NCBI RefSeq assembly: GCF_905404315.1
Contig: NC_066292.1
Coordinates: forward strand, 434,001 to 498,000
Source of the DNA: Leptidea sinapis
Lineage: Eukaryota > Arthropoda > Insecta > Lepidoptera > Pieridae
Direction: 5' to 3'
DNA length: 64,000 nucleotides
How positions within the stretch are numbered: the stretch's first letter is position 1; each line of letters opens with the position of its first letter. The translations under genes and the position numbers were made by a program. Under the pieces are notes generated by a model. The model searched no databases. It was not told the origin of the DNA and saw nothing but the letters and a program-made list of their open reading frames with translations. Shown here piece by piece: positions 31,971 to 42,307 of the stretch.

Positions 31971-32494
31971 ATAACTAATATGTTTTTAATAAAGATAAAT
32001 ATTTTCTTAAATTATTTTATTCAACCTCTTTAACGAAATTTGTAAGTTGATGTGTAGGTACATACCTTAATGTAATCTTTAAGTACGTTGTAGATTGCAT
32101 CGCAAGTTTCTGGTATTATTTCGGAGAGTAATTGTGACGATATACCAGTACTGAATTTCAGCTCTCTAAATTCTCTTCCTGATGCAAGATATTTTAACGT
32201 TGCAATAAGTCGCTCTTCAGCAATAACAGCTTTCCTCATCACAGTATCAGTTTTCGTGATTAGAGGTTTAACCAAATTTAAGAGTTCCTCAAAGGTTTCG
32301 TGATCTAGTCGCAAGTATATACGGAAGTCTTCGCAATCGAGCGATTTGATAAACTTCATGTGACTAAATTCATCACGGTTTTTTAAATATGTTTTTGCCC
32401 ACTCCTTTCTTTTTTTTCGTGATATTTGTGGCGGCATTACTGTTGCCGCAACAACAATCGCAATTTTAGCGCGCTTGGATAACGTCGGAGGCAT
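30312..32494 (-). pseudogene. Harbinger DDE transposase, two exons, frameshifted and missing the first catalytic Asp
   Basis: Exon 1 (32494 to 32066) starts MPPTLSKRAKIAIVVAATVM and contains FRIYLRLDHETFEELL, KTDTVMRKAVIAEERLIATL and ISSQLLSEIIPETCDAIYNV. The donor AAG|GTATGT is at 32065. The acceptor, a 14-base T tract with CAG, is at 31128. Exon 2 (31127 to 30312) begins VPATLDEWLDTVRLFEQKW and continues FDHCLGA. The family's DGKH motif is disturbed here: the Asp codon is absent and the frame shifts by an insertion near 31045. Later motifs are sound: YYNYKGSFSIVLLAIVNANY, NSDGGALKHT (second Asp) and RRIVENAFGIL (Glu). A second shift occurs at an A-run near 30592, followed by MASCALHNFLR. 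The ATG at 32494 gives the expected N-terminus. An upstream extension of the frame enters the next element. Confidence 0.85.
31620..31840 (+). repeat. 42-bp tandem repeat in the MADF gene's last exon
   Basis: Near-identical 42-base units (TCACCTCTTCACCAAGTTCA followed by GTCTCCAAACTCACACTCGCAG) occur three times at about 31664-31790, with degenerate units on both sides. Each encodes SPLHQVQSPNSHSQ or a close variant. Units 2 to 4 are almost identical while the outer ones diverge, which suggests recent unequal exchange or slippage. Confidence 0.85.
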
Positions 32495-32507
32495 GACGTC
32501 TGTAGGC

Positions 32508-33950
32508 CGATTCACGTATATTCTAACGATCCAAAAATCGTAGGAGTTCAGAAGTCGTCCTATTGAAACGTGGTCCAAAATTGGTGTTCACGTACTGATT
32601 CGATAGGTTGACAACTCAATAGGACTGAAACTCAGCGACTTATCGACGACTTGCGATAGGACATTGCCAGTCTAATTCTACTATTCCTTTATTATCTACC
32701 TTATTCTTTTAAATATGTTTATTATGATATCAGAGACTTTTGTTCAGTTACTACTACTCAACCTAACAATATTTGAAGCCGTAGAGTAGTAAAAAGGTAA
32801 GGTATAATTATATTTATACAGAAATTAATAGGCTGAAAATGAAAAATCGCACGCAAATGGTTGTAATAAAAAAAACTGCCGTACATCAAAGTCAAACTGG
32901 ATTTTCGCCCAAGTGTAGGTAACTCTGTCTCGTCTCGTTTTGTTCCATTAAACAAAATGAGCTCGAAGAAGATTGTAACCGTGCGTCAGCTTGAATTACT
33001 TACTGAGCTATTTTAGTTTTTTCATAAAAGCTGTAATAAGTACCTTCAATATTTCATAAATAATTAAGTAGGTATTTAATTAGTCCAATAACATAGGTAA
33101 AGGTAAATAAATACCTTCTCTTTATTCTATCTCTTCCATCCTGAGTAAGAGGAAAATAAATATGTTTTTGAATAACTCAACATCATTGAGTGCTTTAGTC
33201 AACTGTCGCACTGCTCTAGATACTGTAGGATGAGATACCTACTGAGTTGAAATTACTCTGACCAACAATGGTTTGGTAAGATCATGTAGCATAAAATGCT
33301 CGTGCTATTAATACCTACAATGTAAAAAAAGCACATGATTTTGTAATTTATTAAATGTAAGTCTTAAATATAGTAAATATCTAGTCAGATAAGTAGGTAA
33401 CCTACTCAGATCTTTTTAGTAACTACCAACCTAAATAGCAAACTAAGTATAGTATTACGCTCTCATGGAATTAGAGGAAAGAGGTCTTCAATAAGACCAA
33501 GGACTAAATCCTTGGTAAAGCGCAATGTTTTCACGAACTCTGTATCTGTCATTTCGAAAGCAAAATATTTGTTGATCCTCATATTATTTCGGCATCAACG
33601 TTCTCTTCGCCGGTCTTCCCTTTCGGAAAGATCCAAAAGTAGCCAAGACAAGCTGATATTCATGTTTATGAAAAAACTTTCAACAGCCAACACCTGCAAA
33701 TTACTAACTTCAGTTCAGCGACTTCTCAGACGTTCGATTTGACATTTAATCGTTTGTAACCGATTGTAAAAAGATAGCAGAATACCACTGACACAACGAT
33801 TGAAGTCCGTCTAGCTGACGTGAATACCCTTTAGCAATTTTTGGATAGGATCGTTTCTCGAACGTGCGATTTAAATCACGTGAATACGAATCGTAGGTGA
33901 ACGACAGATGTCGCTCCGATATCGCTCATGTAAAATTACGTGAATCGGGC
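32508..33950. mobile_element. Second Harbinger-like element with inverted ends
   Basis: The left end GGCCGATTCACGTA (about 32510) and right end, whose complement reads GGCCCGATTCACGTAATTTT (ending 33949), are inverted repeats. TTCACGT is repeated inside both ends (about 32590 and 33880). Between them on the minus strand are remains of a HARBI1-type transposase (next entry). The left end begins 14 bases from the start codon of the first Harbinger transposase, so this element may have inserted in that gene's promoter. No clean target duplication is visible: the flanks are CTGTA left and CTGAA right. Confidence 0.6.
33120..33560 (-). pseudogene. HARBI1-type transposase N-terminal fragments
   Basis: Minus-strand translation gives MTDTEFVKTLRFTKDLVLGL followed by IEDLFPLIP at about 33550-33460. 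After a gap it gives RAFYAT near 33300 and SHPTVSRAVRQLTKALNDV at about 33230-33170. Both are typical of the N-terminal helix-turn-helix half of Harbinger transposases, where TVSR is the recognition-helix motif. Stops and frame changes separate the pieces, and the DDE catalytic part is absent. This supports the inverted repeats at 32.51 and 33.95 kb as ends of a deletion derivative. Confidence 0.6.
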
Positions 33951-34460
33951 CGCTGAATAGAACATTGCCGTGACTCACAGTACCTAAGACAAGCCGTTCT
34001 TGATAGTTTGTCATAAAGGTATTTTGGCTTCTCAAATTGTAAGATACCAAATAGAAGGCAAGACAAATAAAGTTTTCGCCAGTGTTTTTTTCTTAACATT
34101 GAATACTCATTCAAGAAAGGGGTAACTATGTGGTATATTGAAACAAAAATGGTTGCATGCATTCTGGACTCTCTGTATCAGTTTTTAAGTTACAGAAACT
34201 AAACGCGGGCCAAAGACGAGAACTGTATTAATTAATTAGTATCATATTTTATTCATCCCAAAGTTTCACTCAATACCGAATCAGTATGGTGATGGGTAAT
34301 TGTATTTGACAGAAGTAGAGACAGTAATAATAATTGACAAAGTTATTAATCGTTTTCCGCCATCTGTTGCTTCCTCGGTATTCCTGTAGATGGATGGGTG
34401 TTGGCAAAATTTATCATCACTATCCACTCTATTTTACTATTAGTTGTGTTAAAGTTCTTA
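33951..34460. other. No recognisable gene
   Basis: AT-rich flank; the repeated phrase GAACATTGCCGTGA near 33957 echoes GGACATTGCCAGT near 32662, possibly part of the first Harbinger's interrupted end. Confidence 0.4.
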
Positions 34461-34565
34461 AAGATGGCCGGAATACGTTGGATGAGGGCAGCGCAGGACC
34501 GATCGTGGTGGGTGTCTTTGGGGGAGGCCTTTGTCCAGCTGTGGACGTCTTCTTTAGATTTGCAA
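34461..34565 (+). pseudogene. RTE-type LINE 3' tail, second copy
   Basis: Plus frame reads AGIRWMRAAQDRSWWVSLGE followed by AFVQLWTSS, as in the fragment at 2262-2420. Only the last 35 codons remain. It lacks the (TGA)n end and abuts the tRNA-like repeat. Confidence 0.7.
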
Positions 34566-34587
34566 GAGCGTTATCTCAAGTCAATTT

Positions 34588-34800
34588 CCTAATATGCAAA
34601 TATTGGGGTTGAGCAGGTTATCAACAGTAAAGTAGATCCTGTAGATCTCGCCACAACCTGAGAGTTGAAAAAAGATTTATGAACTTTACGTCACTCGAAC
34701 GATGGACTCAGTGGAAGAGTGCTCGCTAGAAACGCGAGAGGTTGTGGGTTCGAGTCCCGCATCGTTCATAAATTTTGTTTTCAATTTATTTTGTGTATAA
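34588..34800 (+). repeat. tRNA-like interspersed repeat, family B copy 2
   Basis: The block TCCTAATATGCAAATATTGG to CCTGTAGATC matches the complement of 21890-21965. It is followed by a tRNA-like module (34697-34768) and the shared end TTTTGTTTTCAATTTATTTTGTGTAT. The tRNA module is on the plus strand here. Confidence 0.7.
34697..34768 (+). other. tRNA-like cloverleaf (probable pseudo-tRNA inside a repeat)
   Basis: The 72 bases fold as a canonical tRNA by inspection. The acceptor stem is GAACGAT with ATCGTTC (7 perfect pairs). The D-stem is ACTC/GAGT with loop AGTGGAA. The anticodon stem is CTCGC/GCGAG with loop TAGAAAC. The variable region is AGGTT, and the T-stem is GTGGG/CCCGC with loop TTCGAGT. 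The anticodon position reads GAA, but position 33 is A instead of the universal U, and positions 8-9 are GG. These changes and its presence in a dispersed repeat argue for a mobile tRNA-like module and not a translating tRNA. Confidence 0.55.
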
Positions 34801-35104
34801 AAATCATATTGAGAACATAGCAGTGTTTATTTAAATAAAAATAAAATACACACGATTTTATGTGTAATAACTGGCTCATGATATACGTTATAGTAAGTTA
34901 CATGAGCTGCTCAGAACTGCAGTGACAATAATATGATCTGAGTATATGTCAAAAACATGCATCTTCACCGGTAGGTCGAGACACACTGCAACTAAATACA
35001 TTAAAACACTCCGAATAACTGAGATTTTGATAAACATAACTAATATAACATTTTGTTTCAATAAAAATATGTATGAAATAAATTAAATAAAGGATCCAAT
35101 ATTC
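34801..35104. other. No recognisable gene
   Basis: AT-rich spacer. Confidence 0.45.
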
Positions 35105-35602
35105 AAATATTTTTATTCATAATAAGATGTGATATAACTTATTGAAAGTCAAAAACTACCACCCATTCCAAAACGAATGCCTCAGACGTGAGAATAATGG
35201 GCGGTACAAACTCAGCGGCCTTTTTTTCTCGAAAAAATATTTTAACAAAGTAATATTGTACAATTAAACTTATTATTTAATAGCCTGAGGGCGATCGCTC
35301 TATTTCCAATCTGTGGTATCATTAACTTTTACCACACAAACGTTTTTTAACAATTTTTTTGAATAGCGCAATACTTTTGTTTTGAACATTTTCTGGGATC
35401 TTGTTGTAAAAGCATATAATATATCGCCCCACAAAAGACTTACTATCTCGACTTAGCCGAGAAGTAGACATTATAAGTCTATGTCTGTTCCTGGTGTTAA
35501 CATTATAGTTATGACAGTTTCCAGCAAATTCACTTATGTGCCTGTGAACATACATTATACACATACACATACATTACATTATCAAGAATATAATGAGAAT
35601 TA
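35105..35602 (-). pseudogene. Truncated 3' end of the nested-LINE family
   Basis: The minus frame (35570-35322) reads HISEFAGNCHNYNVNTRNRH, then LIMSTSRLSRDSKSFVGR and FYNKIPENVQNKS, which is the same C-terminus as at 6046-6357. The 3' UTR also matches: CCTCAGACGTGAGAATAATG here versus the complement of CATTCTTCCCAGGTCTGAGG there, and the tail ATTCAAATATTTTTATTCA. It is cut at the 5' side near 35602. A TG/CA-rich slippage stretch at 35545-35570 interrupts the frame. Confidence 0.85.
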
Positions 35603-35774
35603 ATTTTTGGAGGGTTACACTGAATTTGTTTTTTCAAATTTGTACTTTTTGCTTCGATAAAAGACTAGACACAATGTACAAGATACAAATTAGCAAAATT
35701 ATTATTAACAACATTCATTAAGACATCACATAAGAGCGTTTGTATGAAAAATATGACGGGTTGACCGCTCTTAC

Positions 35775-36073
35775 GGCCGATCCCAATATACTATCTACGG
35801 ATAGAGATAAATTACTACCTTCTACTGTCAGTAGTTAGCTGTAAATAATCTGAAGCTGTCCCAATATACCCGATCGCCTGATATTGGGACACGTGAATTG
35901 CAATTTCCATACAAAATTTAACCTATCTAATATCGCTGGTAAGCTATACGTCGTCCCATTGACAGACAGCGTGCACAGATACGGTGAGTTACCGTTGATA
36001 AGTTTATTGGGATAGAAAAGTCAACGATATGTGATATGTCAAGTAAGAAATAGACTGAATATTGGGAACGGCT
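35775..36073. mobile_element. MITE of about 300 bp with CCCAATAT-type terminal repeats
   Basis: The left end GGCCGATCCCAATATACT pairs with the right end, whose complement reads AGCCGTTCCCAATATTCAG. The interior repeats CCCAATATAC (35870) and its inverse ATATTGGGA (35882) and has further TTGGGA near 36008. No open frame. Target duplication is not clear. The repeated CCCAATA boxes may be transposase-binding sites. Confidence 0.6.
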
Positions 36074-37289
36074 GTTTGTAGTAATAACACCAACGAGGTT
36101 TAATTATTAAAGAAGATAAAAAAGAGTGTGTGTACTTTTATACGCAAGCAAGAAGATTCTCTTTTGCGTAATAAAACAAAAGTCCATAAAAAATATGCTT
36201 ACTGCCACCTTACATTTGTAGAAAAACAATATTATAATAAAGAAGGTATAAAATACAACCGATGAAAATATTATAGTACCGCATAATTTACTTAAATATC
36301 ATTAATAATTATTTTTTTTATTTATCATAATTTTTATATAATTATATTATTAATATATTATATTTATCTATAATTATCTAATTAGATAAAACTAATATTT
36401 TAATTATTAAACTTGATTGTAAATTGAAATTGTAAAAATTCACTCTGATAATTTTTCCCTAACGTGCCAAAACAATAACTAAAATGTACGAAAAAACATT
36501 TTAACTATTTGAAAGTAAAGTTGTGAATTCGCACACAATATTAAATAACTTTTATGAAATTTGAAGCGTCAGTCTTTCTTTGAAGTCAATTAGATGGCGA
36601 CCGGACCCATTGCCAATTTGCGAGGTCTTGTGCCACATAGTTGCTACCCATCGAGCCATAATGGGTATACCATTTCATTATACAATGGTACGCTCGAAAT
36701 TCGTATCCAGACTGGAAACCTAATTTAAAAATAAACATTTAATAAAGTAGTACATGAAAAATAAATTGAACTACACGAGTGAAAATTTATGCGAAGTCTG
36801 GGTTATATGTCAAAATATTCATCAGAAAAAATGTGGCCTTATATTTTGTTAATTCTAAAGATGTGAAGTACTGTAATTAAAACAACGTACATTCATTTCT
36901 GTACGACTGAAAATCTGGAACACTGTGTTGCAGGGACTTAGATTTAGTACAAAAGATTTGCCTATCTAAAGAATGTCTAAATTTATATTTTGATAGACAA
37001 AAGGCATTGTGTTAATGCATTAACATACACTAAGTAATTAAAATAAAGATGAATGAAATGTTTTGTATTTGCATTAAATATTTTTGAATTAAAATTATAA
37101 TAATAGACCTTAAGAATGAAAAAAATAGTGACTATTATAATGGGAACAGAGATAGCAAACCATGCAAAAATGTAGTATTTGTTACTAAGGAGGTTCCCAC
37201 TTCATGTGTTTTTATATTTATATATTTGCCTCGGGACATTAAAAATTTACCAGGTTTTAATGGAATTCCAGGAAGATTGATCACTTAAA
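36074..37289. other. AT-rich sequence without recognisable gene
   Basis: No open frame with motifs. The more balanced patch at 36580-36720 (ATGGCGACCGGACCCATTGC) has no recognisable product. Confidence 0.5.
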
Positions 37290-37595
37290 AAAATACAATT
37301 CTTTTTTTATGACAGTAAGGGCCGAGACAAGTAGGACGATCAGCTGATGGTAATTGATACGCCCTGCCCATAACAATGCAGTGCCTATCAGGATTCTTGA
37401 GAAACCTTAACGATAGTACAATTTGGCTCGTCACCTTGAGACATAAGTTGTTTAGTCTCATTTGCCCAATAATTTCACTCACTATCTACGGCGCTCTTTA
37501 GACCGAAACACAGTAATGCTTACACACTTCTTCTTCACGTCAGAAATAGGCGCGGTTGTGGTACCCATAATCTAGCCGGCATCCTGTGCAAAGGA
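37290..37595 (-). repeat. Interspersed repeat family A, copy 2
   Basis: Minus-strand copy of the repeat at 1417 and 44522, with its A-tail read as the T-run at 37303-37309. It is followed, in the minus direction, by CGTCCTAC-like sequence and the GGGCAGGGCG block. About 300 bases are retained. Confidence 0.8.
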
Positions 37596-38479
37596 GTATT
37601 CAACAACAAATCATGTATTTGCAAACAGAAAGTATGATTTAGCAAACGAGACTATGATAAGTATATCAATAGAAGCTAATGTAGATAGTAAATGAAGCGA
37701 CTGGCTTTATACATATTTATGATTCAATCTATCTTATATCAATAGCGCTGCACTGGTGAGGACATAAGCTTAAAAATTCTATAGTTCCTGATGTTTTGCC
37801 TGTAGATACAGTCGTAACCATGAAGCTTATTATTACGTTTTGTGTTGCATCTGGTACTTTAATTTCGCGCAGTTTGAGGATTTAGTATTATTTCTTATAT
37901 TTAAATACGAACTGGCCAATAAATGAAGGTCTTTAATGGTATGGTTTCATATCTAAGGTATAATTATTTAATAACTAAGGTAGCCTGCAAGTGTATTAAC
38001 CTAGTTTGTGTCATCTTCGTCAAGTGGACAGTGAGATAGTAAAAACTGAAAGAACAGTGCAATGCTAGTACAATTTATTAAATATATAGATCAAATAAGA
38101 TTTGTGTTTAAAAATAATACTAAGTATGTAGCATTTACAGGATGTAAAGGAGTAAATCATCTATAATTTCGTGGATGAGTTTAACTCAAAAATAGATCAG
38201 ACCTATTGTAATATTATTTAAGAGCTAGTTGGGTGACTTGCTTGGATTATCATTGACAAAGATGACATCACTAACTACTTCGTTAGTGTCATGAAAGTAC
38301 AATTTTCATCAAAAATTTTCACTCGTACAATATTGACCAAAAAGAAAACTATATACATTTACACCTATGCCTTAAGATTGTTATTATAGACCTTAAGATA
38401 GGATGATACAAACTAAAGTATTAGGTTGGGGAAATTGCCTGGAAACAATATTGGACACACAAATAATTTAATATTTTTA
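37596..38479. other. AT-rich sequence without recognisable gene
   Basis: No supported feature. Confidence 0.5.
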
Positions 38480-38790
38480 TATAATAGATGGCAACGGACA
38501 AGAGGCTCACGGCATGGGTGAGGCAACCGCCCATGGACATCCGCAACAACAGGTGTCAGGAGGTGCATTGCCGGCCTTTATGGTGGGAGTATGCTCTTTT
38601 TTTAAAGGTCCCTAAGTCGTATCGGTTGGGAAAAGGGCCGGTAATTGATTCCATAAAGTGGCTGTGCGAGGCAAGAAATTTCTTGAAGAACGCGCAGTTA
38701 TGTAATACCAAACGTCAACGTGATGCGGTTGGTATTTTGCATTTTGACATAAAGTCCAGTGGTAGAGATGATTCTTATAAAACTAGATCT
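38480..38790 (-). pseudogene. Truncated LINE 3' end related to the 18.4-21.5 kb element
   Basis: Plus-strand landmarks GCATTGCCGGCCTTTA, GGTCCCTAAGTCGTATCGG, CCATAAAGTGGCTGTGCGAGG and TTTCTTGAAGAACGCGCAG correspond to GCGTTGCCGGCCTTTA, GGTACCCATGTCGTATCG, CCACAGCTTTGTAGTACGTGG and CTCCTTGAAAACCGCACTG at 18540-18690. In element orientation it is the C-terminal coding end. The plus-strand open frame of 139 residues crossing it is a shadow. Confidence 0.75.
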
Positions 38791-39196
38791 ATCTATCTGA
38801 TATATGAAGTTGAGTGTACACTCTTTTATGCACAGTTGTTATTTATCGAAAAAGATTCCTTAAATTTTATAATCGATGAAATCGTCTATACCTTATTGCA
38901 ATACTAAATAATTAAACACTTAAGGAAACTACGTTAAACAAACTTTATTTCAAAAGAAAACCAATCGCTTTAAATTTTCAGTTTCCAAGTAATTCAGCTT
39001 TACAACGTAGCGTGAAGCCGCTTGTAACAGTGAGCGAGCTTCTAAATGACTTCATTTACAACTATTTAAAGTTTTTTAAAGCTTACAGCACAACTTATAC
39101 TCTAGCGCTAGCGTTAAAAATGGTAAGTAATAAATTAAAGAAAAGCTTTGTTGTAATTCGTAATTTAATATAAATAAAACTTTTTAGTACTCCTTT

Positions 39197-39495
39197 ATTT
39201 ATGAAAATAAGGGATTAGACGAGCAGGACGTTCAGCTGAAGGTAATTGATGCGCTCTGCCCATTACAATGTAGTGCTGCTCAGGATTCTTGAAAACCCCA
39301 AAAATACTGAAGGGCACCACAATTGCGCTCATCACCTTGAGACATAAGATGTTAAGTCTCTTTTGCCCGGTCATTTGACTAGCTACGGCGCCCTTCAGAC
39401 CAAAACAGAGTAATGTATACATATTACTGCTTCACGGGAGAAATAGGCGCCGTACTCATAATCTAGCCGGCATCCTGTGCAAAGGAGCCTCCCAC
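39197..39495 (-). repeat. Interspersed repeat family A, copy 3
   Basis: Well-preserved minus-strand copy; in plus orientation it starts with TTTATGAAAATAAGG and ends TAGCCGGCATCCTGTGCAAAGGAGCCTCC, complement of the copy at 44522. Confidence 0.85.
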
Positions 39496-39964
39496 TGGTA
39501 AAAAAGGAAAGTATTATAAATTAATTATATGCTGGAGCACCGCATGAGATAATTTATTACGACGTTCTCAAAGTACAGGACAACAAAAAGATACTTCTCT
39601 GCGTTGCACGTTACATTCTAAGTGGGTCAAACATCGGGTTCTTTGTCACCGCCCACCGGCCGAGCGAATAGACATATCGCTGTGCGTGTGCGACGGAATA
39701 GCGCGATCGAAAGATAGCAGTGTCCCGCTTTCGCATAGAGATATGAATCAACGATGACCGGTTGAATGCGAACCTGATCTAGTGATGCTTTGCTTGTAAA
39801 CCTTGTGTATGTACTTACTTAAGTTTTTTCTGATCTTATTTTAATTATCATTGCGAACTCAACTCATGTTAGCAATCCGGACAAATCTTCGTGATTTTTG
39901 GTTGCTGCTTTATTTATATAAATATGTAAAGTTTTAAATAAATATATTAAAAAAAAAAAAAAAA
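39496..39964 (+). other. Unassigned sequence ending in a poly(A) tail
   Basis: A GC-richer stretch (39600-39780, with CACCGCCCACCGGCCGAGCG) leads to TTAAATAAATATATT followed by 15 or more A. A polyadenylation signal plus A-tail suggests a retroposed transcript or unrecognised retroelement end on the plus strand. I see no protein and cannot place the left end. Confidence 0.35.
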
Positions 39965-40267
39965 CGTATCCAAATGAATAGAACTGATACTACGGTGTAA
40001 CAGACCTAGATTATCAACTCAGCTTTCATACAGACAATACTACTAACAACTCCACATTTTAATTTAAATAACGACTAGTATCTCAGATATAAGTTCAAGA
40101 AAGAAAAAAGGACACTTAAAAATACAGCGAAAAGTGTTTCTGGAACAACCTAGAATTAATAAATTATGTGGCAGTAATTAAAAGGATAAATTTACCTCTA
40201 CAGAAATTTCCACTTTGACTTTGAGTTTGAAAAAATGTTTAATGAATGAACTCATAAATTATCTAAA
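39965..40267. other. AT-rich spacer
   Basis: No gene seen. It resembles 51361-51500 loosely (AAAATA...GCGAAAAG, GGAATAATTAAAAGG-like phrases), so both may be relics of one repeat. Confidence 0.4.
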
Positions 40268-40455
40268 ATAAAAAAGCGGCCAAGTGCGAGTTGGACTCGC
40301 CCATGAAGGATTCCGTAGCAGCAAGTAACAGAATGTATATTTTTTTAGTTTTATCATCCTCTTATTTTAGAAGTTACATGAGGGGGACACATTTTACCAC
40401 TTTGGAGGTATCTCTTGTGTTTAGAAAAAAAGGATATTAGAAACCTCAATATAAT

Positions 40456-42307
40456 AACGTTTTGGGCCAGACGCTGAAGCTTACATTACACATAAAAAAT
40501 ATACATATCCAACAAGCTTGCTATACTCGGAATTGGGAGTGCTTACGGTACGTAAATTATTTATTAAATGGGAGATCCTGGTACAACACAGAGTTAAACC
40601 TTACTTCACTACGAGACGTAGAACAGATGCAGTCTATAAAATATTTAAATTTAGGACATCCTTTGCTCAAAGATATCATGGTTATCTTGGTCCCTACCTT
40701 TACAACAAACTAAATAAAATGTTAAAAATTAAAAATCTTAATCATACATCATGCAAAACCACAATTGATAAATATCTGAAGTCATTGGGCTACAATGAGA
40801 CCGAAAATTTACTAAAAAATCTTATTTGACCAGTAGGCACAACGGCATTTCTTCCCCTCGGGTACACAAATACAGTACACACATCACCCTTCACACATAC
40901 ACACATTCACCATACACACATAACAGTCATAACGTAATAGTTATTTATCTACACCCATGCTATAAATCCTATATTAAAGATTCTGAAACAGTTAGCTTAT
41001 TGCCAACATTAAAACACCCAATGTTCTAATAACCATTACATCACCCAAAAGAGTGTTGTAATGTTGTACTGAATTTCATAACAACACTCCTATTTTTTTT
41101 TCATTCCCTTCATGCTCAAAGAGTTTTAACTGACAGCCACATTCTTATTGCTCGATGCATGGCATCTGTATGAATTTCAAAAAAAGAACATTTTGGTTTA
41201 CGCGCGTTCCACACCACCAGAACGTCGCGCGCCGTAAAAAAAAGTATGTTAATCGAATCCCCGCCATATTTCTTCGATATTTTTATTGTTTTGTTTACAA
41301 AAAATGAGCGATTAATTTCCATAAATAACTATTATGCAACTGTTGTGTAATGAGGGGTATTAAAACACGAATGTGGGTTTTATAATGGGTGTGATAATAG
41401 TATCACATGAGTGTTCTAATACCTAATTATCAACAGTGGCATACAAGACTTTATCTACACCCACAATATGAATGCTCTAAAAGATTCTGATATAGTTAGC
41501 TTACTGCTAACATTAAAACAGCGAGTCCTAGTAGTAACCTATTATCATCCATTACTGATTATATACAAATAAACTATGAATTAATGAAAGAACTATTTAT
41601 TTTAGTAGTTATTTACATTTTGTATAGTGCAATTATTAAAATTCACTTGAATATTATGTCTTTTGCAGCGTTTAAAATATCCGGCGGTGTGCTGTCAAAA
41701 CTATCGCTCATTTTTTCAAGAAAAATGGCGGGGTTTCGAATAACCTACTTTTTTTTTACGGCGCGCCCCGTTCTGGTAGTGTGGAACGCGCGTAAACAAA
41801 AATGTTCTTTTTTTAAATTCATACAGATATCACGCATCGAGCAATAAGTATGTGGCTGTTTGTTGAAACTCTTGGTGCATGAAGGGATCGAAAAAAAACG
41901 AAGGATGATGTAATGGTTATTACCACACTGGGTGTTTTAATGTTGGTAATAAGCTAACTGTTTCAGAATATTTAATAGAGGATTTAAAGCAGTGTATGTA
42001 AATATAATATAACACTTGATCAATTTTGAACACAATCAAATACCTAGTTTGTATATGTTTGCTAATTTCAAGTACACGCACCTAAGTATCGCTGATCTAA
42101 GGACGATGAATACTATCCTTTCGTAATACATTTTTTACTAGTACGAAACGATAGGGTTAATAGTTTAATGACAGCCACTAAGTTACCTATACTTATGAAA
42201 GTTAAATTTGTATAATAATTAGTTATATTGTATTTAGTTAATTGTATAGATTAAGAAGCTGTATAATGGATGTTTTCATATTTTAATAATGATTATTATT
42301 ATTATTA
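40456..42307 (+). mobile_element. 5'-truncated LINE with ATT-repeat tail inside the outer repeat, itself carrying a foldback insertion
   Basis: The plus frame 40518-40829 encodes a LINE C-terminus: ELGVLTVRKLFIKWEILVQH, LGPYLYNKLNKMLKIKN, CKTTIDKYLKSLGYNE and a stop. The 3' end is (ATT)n at 42288-42304, directly joined to the outer repeat. The long distance between stop and tail is explained by a foldback element at about 40945-42000. Only about 400 bases of LINE 3' UTR flank that insertion. The frame upstream of 40518 is cut at the insertion junction, so this is a dead truncated copy. Confidence 0.65.
40945..42000. mobile_element. Foldback element with long inverted arms
   Basis: The left arm (about 40965-41310) contains AACAGTTAGCTTATTGCCAA, ATTAAAACACCCA, TAATAACCATTACATCA, CCCTTCATGC, TTATTGCTCGATGC and TTTACGCGCGTTCCACAC. 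The right arm (about 41690-41990) carries the same blocks inverted: GTGTGGAACGCGCGTAAA, GCATCGAGCAATAA, GCATGAAGGG, TGATGTAATGGTTATTA and TTGGTAATAAGCTAACTGTT. The left arm has an extra piece of about 45 bases. The loop (41320-41690) contains a third, degenerate, same-strand copy of the outer block at 41452-41530. No open frame is inside. Single strands could fold into a stem of about 290 pairs with mismatches. Confidence 0.7.

Noticed and set aside
34697..34768. Calling a functional tRNA-Phe(GAA)
   Set aside because: U33 is replaced and the module is part of a dispersed repeat, so a pseudo-tRNA is more likely.
38488..38907. Plus-strand 139-residue frame that could look like a small host gene
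   Set aside because: The first two thirds are the antisense of a LINE 3' end; the rest has no motif.
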